Below, in pieces: positions 5,890-10,946 of a DNA stretch of 10,946 nt. How positions within the stretch are numbered: the stretch's first letter is position 1; each line of letters starts with the position of its first letter. Both the position numbers and the translations under genes were made by a program. The stretch comes from Candidatus Bathyarchaeota archaeon (lineage in GTDB: Archaea > Thermoproteota > Bathyarchaeia > 40CM-2-53-6), in NCBI GenBank assembly GCA_005884605.1, contig VBBE01000106.1, forward strand, positions 1 to 10,946, given 5' to 3'. The notes below the pieces were generated by a model. That model saw only the letters and a program-made list of their open reading frames with translations. It made no database searches and was not told where the DNA came from.

Positions 5890-6987
5890 ATGAGTCAAGC
5901 CCCTCGGGGACTTCTCGGAAGGATCGCAGCCGGAGCAGTTTCCTTCACCGTCCTAACGTATGTCCTAGCCATTGGAATATCGTTCGGCTTAGTTACTACT
6001 CGCCAATTCGCTGGACAACTAGAGAGCATTAGGGTACATTTCTTCACGGGTGCCTTCTTCATCTACCCAATAATTACACCAATTCCTGTCGACCTGCTTC
6101 TTCTCACCGACACTTGCATAATTATCTACGTTGCGTGCTTCATCGTCGCGTTCACATCCAGAGACGGCTTTCTGACGGGGTTGCGACGCCTGCGGCACCT
6201 GGGGCAAATCAATTTCAAATCTAGCTGGCTTGTCGCAATGCCTTTGGTTTCGAGCGCTCTTTTGCTGGTAGTTTTGGTGGCTAGCATTACCCTAAGCCAG
6301 GCAGGCATATCATCGGGACAACTCTGTACCCCGCCAAACATGCATCTCCCGAATCCATGCCCTTCTCAGGCAGAACTCTACGCATCTCTAACCTACGCAC
6401 CTATCAGCGAAGAAATCGCCTTTAGGATTACAACTCTCGGACTGCTAGTTTTCGTCATGACGATTTGGAAGAGCCGTTCAATCGAACCCGGATCAAGGCC
6501 AAAAAACCTTTCGCTCATTGTCGCCTCACTTTTGTCTCCAGAATCAGCGAAAGCGAAGGTAGGGCTTTCCACAATCACGACTAATGGGCGGCGTGGGATT
6601 CACTGGAGCGAATGGATCTTGCTATTCCTGACGTCCTCTTTCTTTGGGATTGCGCATGTTATTTCCGGAGGAACTGATTGGGGAGTCGGCAAAGCGGTCA
6701 CCGCTGCAGTCTCGGGATTCGCATTGGGTTTGGTCTACCTGAGTTATGGAGCTTATGCCGCGATCTTGTTGCATTGGTTCTTTGATTTCTACTTTGAAAC
6801 ATTCAGCGTAGGAGCAGATGTGTTCGGGGGCGCCGTTGCCACTCTTCCTGGCCTCGTCTCCCTAGTCACGTTGATCGTCGGAGCTGTGTCCATCCTTGTT
6901 GCTTTGGCTTGGCTAATCAGAAGAATGTCAAACACCCAAATTCCAACAACTTATAAGCCACCTGAAGCTGCTCGTTACTCTGTTTAG
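5890..6987 (+). CDS. CPBP/CAAX-type intramembrane protease family protein
   Basis: A 365-residue polytopic membrane protein with the three CPBP (Abi/Rce1) motifs in order: EExxxR as EEIAFR (E174, E175, R179), FxxxH as FGIAH (F252, H256), and HxxxD as HWFFD (H295, D299). These are the glutamate and histidine residues of the glutamate-type intramembrane protease site. Hydrophobic segments lie at about 14-36, 50-92, 112-135, 180-193, 237-258, 265-300 and 305-340. About 70 residues separate the first two motifs, including a polar basic loop (about 194-235) that is unusually long and probably cytoplasmic. Archaeal substrates are unknown, so prenyl-CAAX processing should not be assumed. It sits 13 bases after the SAM synthetase and 42 bases before valyl-tRNA synthetase; no functional link is evident beyond likely co-transcription. 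Confidence 0.85.
   Translation: MSQAPRGLLGRIAAGAVSFTVLTYVLAIGISFGLVTTRQFAGQLESIRVHFFTGAFFIYPIITPIPVDLLLLTDTCIIIYVACFIVAFTSRDGFLTGLRRLRHLGQINFKSSWLVAMPLVSSALLLVVLVASITLSQAGISSGQLCTPPNMHLPNPCPSQAELYASLTYAPISEEIAFRITTLGLLVFVMTIWKSRSIEPGSRPKNLSLIVASLLSPESAKAKVGLSTITTNGRRGIHWSEWILLFLTSSFFGIAHVISGGTDWGVGKAVTAAVSGFALGLVYLSYGAYAAILLHWFFDFYFETFSVGADVFGGAVATLPGLVSLVTLIVGAVSILVALAWLIRRMSNTQIPTTYKPPEAARYSV
6950..6958 (+). promoter_or_regulatory. Possible internal promoter for valyl-tRNA synthetase
   Basis: CTTATAAGC near the 3' end of the protease gene is TATA-like and 72 bases before the valS TTG. It would permit separate expression of valS. It is also simply coding sequence, so confidence is low. Confidence 0.25.
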
Positions 6988-7029
6988 AGTGAGGAGCTTG
7001 CATCACCGCCAAGTCCGACAGAACCGAAT

Positions 7030-9534
7030 TTGAGCAGTTCACTTACTAGGGAACCAAAGAATTCTTCTCATGCTGGATCGGCGTCGAGCCCCGATTACGT
7101 CCTAGGCAAGAACTTTGATCCGGTGGGCGAAGAATCCAAATGGCGCGAGTATTGGCGAGAGCACGACGTTTACCGGTTCGACCCTCATGACAAGTCGCGT
7201 AGAACGTTCAGTATAGACACACCTCCGCCGTATCCTAGCGGTGATTTTCATGTCGGGAACGCTCTGAACTGGTGTTACATCGATTTCGTAGCACGTTACA
7301 AACGGATGAAGGGGTTCAACGTTCACTTTCCACAGGGCTGGGATTGCCACGGGCTACCGACAGAGGTCAGAGTTGAACAGACGTTCAAGATCCGCAAGAA
7401 CGATCTACCCCCGGACCAGTTCGTTGAGATATGCCGCAAGCTTACTGCTGAATACATCACCAAGATGAAACAGTCGATGAACCTGCTAGGAATATCCTCC
7501 GACTGGGCGCTCGAATACGAGACGATGGACCCTTCTTACTACAGGCTTACTCAACTCTCCTTCCTTGAACTTCTCAAATCAGGGTATCTATATCGCGGCG
7601 AGCACCCCGTGAATTGGTGTCCCCGTGACGAGACGGCGATAGCGGAAGCAGAGGTAGTGTACCAAGAGCGAAAGGGAACACTACACTACATGCGGTTCGG
7701 AGAACCTGGCAAGGACATCGAAATTGCATCGACTCGCCCCGAGCTTCTAGCCGCATGCGTCGGAATCGCAGTACATCCGAAAGATGACAAGTACAGGACG
7801 ATAGTGGGAAAGGTCGTTACGGTGCCCATCTTCGGCCAGCAAGCTCTCATCATTTCCGATGACGAAGTAGATCCCAGCTATGGTACAGGAGCAGTGATGA
7901 TTTGCACGTTCGGGGACAAAACCGACGTAAGATGGCAGAAGAAATACCATCTCCCAGTTATCAAGGCTTTGTCAGAAAGTGGTAGGCTATCCGTTGACGA
8001 CCCACGATTCAAGGGACTGAAAGCCGAGGAAGCAAGAAAGAAAATAGTTGCTGAACTTCAGGCAAAAGGACTCGTCAACAGGACGGAATCAATAACACAG
8101 AACATCGGAACATGTTGGCGATGCCAAACCCCTGTCGAGATCATCTCAAGACCTCAATGGTTCATGAAGACCCGAGACCTAACTCAAAAGGTCATAGAGT
8201 GGGCCGGGAAGCTGGACTGGATCCCACCGTTCTCCAAACAACGACTCATCGACTGGGCCGAGTCTCTTGACTGGGACTGGGTAATCTCCAGACAGAGAAT
8301 CTTTGCCACGCCCATACCCGTTTGGTATTGCACAAAATGCGAGTCTACAATAATCCCGAGTGAAACCAGCCTTCCAGTCGACCCTCGCAAGGACAAACCA
8401 CCGGCCGAGAAATGCCCGAAATGTGGCAACCGCGAGCTTCAAGGCGAAACAGATGTACTCGACACGTGGATGGACTCGTCCATATCAGCCGCGGTTCATG
8501 CCGGATGGCCTAACAAATCAGACCTATTCGACCGACTCTTCCCAGCGGACCTTCAGCCAAACGGGCTCGATATTGTCCGAACTTGGGACTATTACCTACT
8601 AGTCAGAAGTCTCGCATTATTCGGCATAGCACCTTACAAGACACTCCTCATCAACGGCATGGTGAAAGGGACCGATGGTCGTATGATGCACAAATCCTAC
8701 GGAAATTACGTTGTGGCGGACGAAGCAGTCAAGAAGGTCGGTGCCGACGCGTTTCGCCAATGGGCAGCATCTGGCGGATCGACTGGATACGACATACCCT
8801 TCCGTTGGAACGAACTTGAACATGGGAAGAAGTTCCTGACCAAGGTCTGGAACGTAACCAGGTTCATTCTTGCCAACACCACCCAACCCCTACCTCCAAA
8901 AAAACCCAGTAACCTACCCCTCGTTGATCGTTGGCTCCTCGCTTCCCTTCAGAAGCTGATACAAGAAGTATCAGAGGCGTTCGAGGGGTTTCAGTTCAAT
9001 ACGGCCTTGGAAGCGATAAGGAACTTCACTTGGCACGCGCTCGCTGATGATTACTTGGAAGCCGTAAAGCATAGGCTCCAAACTGGAAGAGAAGTGTCTG
9101 ACCTCAAGGCCACCCAATATTGCCTGCGGGAGGCCCTGCTGACAATTTGCAAGCTCCTTGCACCAATATGCCCTCACATTTCAGAAGCAATATACCAACA
9201 ATTCCCATCCAGAGCCGCAAGAAGCATCCACAAAGAAAGCTGGCCAGAGCTCGAGAAAGCACTCGACGATACGTCCATCCGCAACGGCAAGCTACTACTA
9301 GACTTAATCGCTCATGCTCGACGCGAAAAGTCCTCGAAGGGACTCTCGCTAGGCTCGAATATCAAGCGGATAGTAGTCGGTACTGGGGCGGAACACCTCC
9401 ACCTTCTGAAGGAGAACGAGGAGACTATTCTTAGAACGCTCAAAGCAGACACCATGGACCTTGAACGCTTGCCGTCGAGTTCCGACCAACCGAGAGAACC
9501 AAGCGCGGGATTCAAGGTCGAAATCGTCGCCTAG
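7030..9534 (+). CDS. valS: Valyl-tRNA synthetase
   Basis: The enzyme charges tRNA-Val with valine (class Ia, EC 6.1.1.9). At 834 residues it is slightly short for archaeal ValRS. The HIGH-type motif is PYPSGDFHVGN at 67-77. The CP1 editing domain contains STRPELL at about 233 and DPSYGTGAVM. The signature WDWVISRQR and IPVWYC precede zinc-knuckle cysteines (C362/C365, C434/C437, C462/C465), then DVLDTWMDSS. The KMSKS loop reads GR-MMHKS-YGN (552-556): the functionally central second lysine is kept, the first lysine and first serine are replaced. The anticodon-binding helical domain follows from about residue 615, and only a short C-terminal segment is present. The TTG at 7030 is the best start; about 20 low-complexity residues precede the conserved domain, so the true start could be a little different. 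Confidence 0.95.
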   Translation: MSSSLTREPKNSSHAGSASSPDYVLGKNFDPVGEESKWREYWREHDVYRFDPHDKSRRTFSIDTPPPYPSGDFHVGNALNWCYIDFVARYKRMKGFNVHFPQGWDCHGLPTEVRVEQTFKIRKNDLPPDQFVEICRKLTAEYITKMKQSMNLLGISSDWALEYETMDPSYYRLTQLSFLELLKSGYLYRGEHPVNWCPRDETAIAEAEVVYQERKGTLHYMRFGEPGKDIEIASTRPELLAACVGIAVHPKDDKYRTIVGKVVTVPIFGQQALIISDDEVDPSYGTGAVMICTFGDKTDVRWQKKYHLPVIKALSESGRLSVDDPRFKGLKAEEARKKIVAELQAKGLVNRTESITQNIGTCWRCQTPVEIISRPQWFMKTRDLTQKVIEWAGKLDWIPPFSKQRLIDWAESLDWDWVISRQRIFATPIPVWYCTKCESTIIPSETSLPVDPRKDKPPAEKCPKCGNRELQGETDVLDTWMDSSISAAVHAGWPNKSDLFDRLFPADLQPNGLDIVRTWDYYLLVRSLALFGIAPYKTLLINGMVKGTDGRMMHKSYGNYVVADEAVKKVGADAFRQWAASGGSTGYDIPFRWNELEHGKKFLTKVWNVTRFILANTTQPLPPKKPSNLPLVDRWLLASLQKLIQEVSEAFEGFQFNTALEAIRNFTWHALADDYLEAVKHRLQTGREVSDLKATQYCLREALLTICKLLAPICPHISEAIYQQFPSRAARSIHKESWPELEKALDDTSIRNGKLLLDLIAHARREKSSKGLSLGSNIKRIVVGTGAEHLHLLKENEETILRTLKADTMDLERLPSSSDQPREPSAGFKVEIVA

Positions 9535-9540
9535 GTCAAG

Positions 9541-9551
9541 TCTTATATCAT
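9541..9551 (+). promoter_or_regulatory. TATA-like box upstream of the TRAM-SSB pair
   Basis: TCTTATATCAT lies just after the valS stop. Initiation would fall near 9572 and leave a leader of about 130 bases, long for this genome. A second candidate, TTTTCATATTG at 9642-9652, would give a leader of about 25 bases. Confidence 0.35.
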
Positions 9552-9554
9552 AAC

Positions 9555-9634
9555 CGCCCTGAAAAACCGTTTTAGAAGGCGTCTTTGGGCTGACCTGTCA
9601 GAATAAGAATGGTTTCAAGCAAGTTCTCGCTTGC
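9555..9634 (+). other. Leader-like region with three successive inverted repeats
   Basis: Hairpin 1 (9555-9581): CGCC-CT-AAAA pairs with TTTT-AG-GGCG, with a G bulge and an AA bulge, loop ACCG. Repeat 2 (9590-9601): CTGAC-CT-GTCAG. Hairpin 3 (9619-9634): GCAAG-TTCTCG-CTTGC. The first could instead serve the end of valS. No ORF is supported here. Confidence 0.4.
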
Positions 9635-9702
9635 AGCAATCTTTTCATATTGACCTAGCGCGGTTCAGACCCCTTAACAAACACAAAGGATTGCAAGAAA
9701 GA

Positions 9703-10098
9703 ATGGGAGAAGAGAGACCGAGAAGAAGCTACGGTAGAAAGGGAGGTTACTCTAGAAGCGGCGGAGGAAGCAGTGGAGGCGGAGGGTATAGCAGAGGCGG
9801 CGGAGGGGGAAGCTACGGCCGTGGTGGTGGAGGCGGCGGTGGCGGCCGAGGATATGATCGCGGTTACGACCGCGACCGCGGACAGGACAGAAACCGCGGA
9901 CCGGCACCCGTCGAGGAAGGTCAAGAAGTGGATGTCACGATCGACTCCGTCGGCAAGCGAGGGGATGGAATAGCCCGAATCAACAACTTTGTCGTCTTTG
10001 TACCCGGCACGAACCAAGGCGACCAAGTAAAAGTTAGAATAACATCGGTAAGAGGCAACTTCGCGACCGGAGAAGTCGTAACAGGGGAACAGCAGTGA
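9703..10098 (+). CDS. TRAM-domain RNA-binding protein with RGG-like glycine-rich N-terminus
   Basis: A 131-residue two-part protein. Residues 1-68 are disordered and made of Gly, Arg, Ser, Tyr and Asp: GRKGGYSRSGGG, long glycine runs at 32-50, then a YDRGYDRDRGQDRNRG repeat. Residues 70-131 are a TRAM domain (EVDVTIDSVGKRGDGIARI, VVFVPGTNQGDQVKVRI, then FATGEVV), a five-strand RNA-binding barrel. Stand-alone archaeal TRAM proteins act as RNA chaperones resembling bacterial cold-shock proteins. The RGG-like part suggests extra RNA binding or condensate formation (inference). The ATG at 9703 is preferred; an in-frame TTG at 9631 would add 24 residues unlike the family and would lie in a leader hairpin. 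Its stop overlaps the next start as GTGA, so it is co-translated with the SSB. Confidence 0.85.
   Translation: MGEERPRRSYGRKGGYSRSGGGSSGGGGYSRGGGGGSYGRGGGGGGGGRGYDRGYDRDRGQDRNRGPAPVEEGQEVDVTIDSVGKRGDGIARINNFVVFVPGTNQGDQVKVRITSVRGNFATGEVVTGEQQ
9740..9862 (+). repeat. GGN-type low-complexity tract in the TRAM gene
   Basis: The coding strand is a near-continuous run of GGN codons and GG dinucleotides (for example GGCGGCGGAGGGGG and GGTGGTGGAGGCGG). It encodes the glycine-rich part of the protein. Such tracts change length readily by slippage and can form two-tier G-quadruplexes in the mRNA. Confidence 0.75.
10083..10089 (+). promoter_or_regulatory. Shine-Dalgarno for the overlapping SSB gene
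   Basis: AGGGGAA lies five bases before GTG 10095 within the TRAM coding sequence, supporting translation from the overlapping start. Confidence 0.4.
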
Positions 10099-10388
10099 AA
10101 ATCGCGGAACTCAAGCCTGGCATGAGAAGGGTAGATGTCGCGGGAAAGATCGTCGACATGGAGACTCCGAGAGACGTACAGACAAAATTCGGACCCGGAC
10201 AAGTTGCCAGCGCAACACTTCAAGACGAGTCCGGAACAGTGAAGGTCACATTGTGGAACGAAAATATAACAAAAGTGGCAGTCAACGACACTGTCCAAAT
10301 CGAAAACGGGTATGTTGACTCGTTTAGAGGCGAACTCCAACTTAACGTCGGAAGATACGGGAAGCTAGCAAAAGTAGAGTCAGCCTGA
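10095..10388 (+). CDS. ssb: Single-OB-fold single-stranded DNA-binding protein (Sulfolobus SSB/SOSS-B type), tail-less
   Basis: A 97-residue OB-fold protein. It matches the OB domain of Sulfolobus SSB and human SOSS-B1 (LKPGM, then VQTKFG, LQDESGTVKVTLW, and a YVDSFRGELQLNVGRYGKL segment). Aromatics W54, Y73 and F77 fall where Sulfolobus SSB has its DNA-stacking W56, W75 and F79. It would coat single-stranded DNA in replication and repair; RNA binding is also possible. Unlike Sulfolobus SSB it stops directly after the OB fold, with no Gly/Arg-rich flexible tail. The GTG start overlaps the TRAM stop. The gene converges on the HD-domain gene after 58 bases. Confidence 0.85.
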   Translation: MKIAELKPGMRRVDVAGKIVDMETPRDVQTKFGPGQVASATLQDESGTVKVTLWNENITKVAVNDTVQIENGYVDSFRGELQLNVGRYGKLAKVESA

Positions 10389-10407
10389 ACACGAATTCCG
10401 GCGCAAT

Positions 10408-10438
10408 AGATTTTCCCGGATCGACAGTTCCCGTGGGA
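10408..10438. terminator. Possible terminator in the SSB/HD convergent gap
   Basis: On the plus strand a short T-run (GATTTTCCC, 10409-10417) is followed by the inverted repeat TCCC-GT-GGGA (10429-10438). The 58-base gap must terminate two converging genes. No strong signal for the minus strand is seen. Confidence 0.25.
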
Positions 10439-10446
10439 CCTCCTGA

Positions 10447-10946
10447 TTACTCGATACTGACTTTTGGAGACGACGTATCTGGTGCGCCGAGCGTGTATCT
10501 TGTGAGCACCGTTTTTCTCTGCTGGTTTTCGACCTGAGCCACGACTTCGATGAATCCCTCGATCTTCGTTCCAAGTATTTTCTTCTTTAGTAACTGATCA
10601 ACCTGGAAAATCCCTGACTCATTGTACATGCTTATCTCTACGATGATAGGTTTCTGTTTGCTCTTCCGGATTTTCACGTCCCTGATCGACATTGCCGAAA
10701 GAGCATGAATGTCCTTTTTCCCGGCCGTAAACGGAATCCTGGCCCGGCCCTCTTTCATATCCAAAGCGTCCGCGACCCTCACGACTCCAGCCTCGATTGT
10801 GAACTGCGGAATCTCAGATTCGTGAGCATAGATTGTGTGAAGAGCTTCGGCGGTTATGATAGCCCTCTCCTTTTCCCCGTATATACCCATCAACAGTCCG
10901 GGTATTATCTGAGCCGCGAGAGAGACGCTGAAGATTTGATGGTTCT
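10447..10946 (-). CDS. HD-superfamily metal-dependent phosphohydrolase, C-terminal part
   Basis: The reading frame runs in from the right edge, open for 166 codons to a TAA at 10447-10449; the N-terminal part is outside the window. The visible segment carries NHQIFSVSLA (probably the H-x-x-F/S helix of the HD domain), then a conserved histidine in IYAHE, and RVADALDMKEGRARIPF, whose aspartates include the last metal ligand of HD phosphohydrolases. The arrangement fits the archaeal HD family usually annotated as a metal-dependent phosphohydrolase; its substrate is unknown. After the HD part there is a beta-rich region (VKIRKSKQKPIIVEISMYN) and a Ser/Pro-rich tail. There is a TTG-ATG pair at 10893-10888, but the conserved upstream residues show the gene starts further right. 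Confidence 0.8.
   Translation of the reverse strand, partial: NHQIFSVSLAAQIIPGLLMGIYGEKERAIITAEALHTIYAHESEIPQFTIEAGVVRVADALDMKEGRARIPFTAGKKDIHALSAMSIRDVKIRKSKQKPIIVEISMYNESGIFQVDQLLKKKILGTKIEGFIEVVAQVENQQRKTVLTRYTLGAPDTSSPKVSIE

Noticed and set aside
9631..9702. TTG start at 9631 adding 24 residues to the TRAM protein
   Set aside because: The added residues are unlike the family, the TTG lies inside a leader hairpin, and a good ATG at 9703 directly precedes the RGG-like region.
1..10946. Mobile elements, CRISPR arrays, tRNA or rRNA genes
   Set aside because: I found no transposase, no terminal repeats, no regularly spaced repeats, and no tRNA-like cloverleaf in the intergenic regions.

Overview
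The window is chromosomal DNA from an archaeon. Evidence is a group II chaperonin (thermosome), an HMf-type histone, ribosomal proteins S17e and L38e, an archaeal-type methionine adenosyltransferase, a SerK-type free-serine kinase, a TRAM-domain protein and a Sulfolobus/SOSS-B-like single-OB SSB. L38e is known from eukaryotes and only some archaeal lineages. Combined with a histone and this SSB, it points to the TACK side of the archaea (Nitrososphaeria, Aigarchaeota or Bathyarchaeia-like); the exact lineage cannot be read from the sequence. Density is high, leaders are short, TATA-like boxes sit 25-35 bases before inferred starts, and many housekeeping genes begin with TTG or GTG. Layout: 1-1391 (minus) holds a histone gene followed by the N-terminal two thirds of a thermosome subunit that runs off the left edge. 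1512-2939 (plus) is a tight cluster: S17e, a serine kinase of the SerK family, and a ubiquitin-like MoaD/CysO-type protein ending in Gly-Gly that overlaps the kinase gene. L38e (minus) converges on it, and their two TAG stops interlock in one CTAG. 3131-3366 is a divergent intergenic region with a GC-rich structured block. 3367-4578 (plus) is a YchF/Obg-related GTPase with a TGS domain. 4671-9534 (plus) carries methionine adenosyltransferase, a CPBP/CAAX-type membrane protease and valyl-tRNA synthetase with a degenerate KMSKS loop. 9535-9702 is a leader-like region with three successive inverted repeats. It precedes an RGG-like/glycine-rich TRAM protein (9703-10098) whose gene overlaps by GTGA with a tail-less SSB (10095-10388). 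An HD-domain phosphohydrolase (minus) converges from the right edge. How the genes relate: most are information-processing or central-metabolism genes (chromatin, protein folding, ribosome, aminoacylation, SAM synthesis). The most interesting unit is the SerK-ubiquitin-like pair. SerK would make O-phosphoserine, and the overlapping gene encodes a small protein resembling the sulfur carrier CysO, which in Mycobacterium delivers sulfide to O-phosphoserine on CysM. This suggests an archaeal protein-thiocarboxylate cysteine route, as a hypothesis. The second is the TRAM-SSB pair, in which the Gly/Arg-rich tail usual on a Sulfolobus-type SSB is absent from the SSB, while a similar tract sits on the co-encoded TRAM protein.
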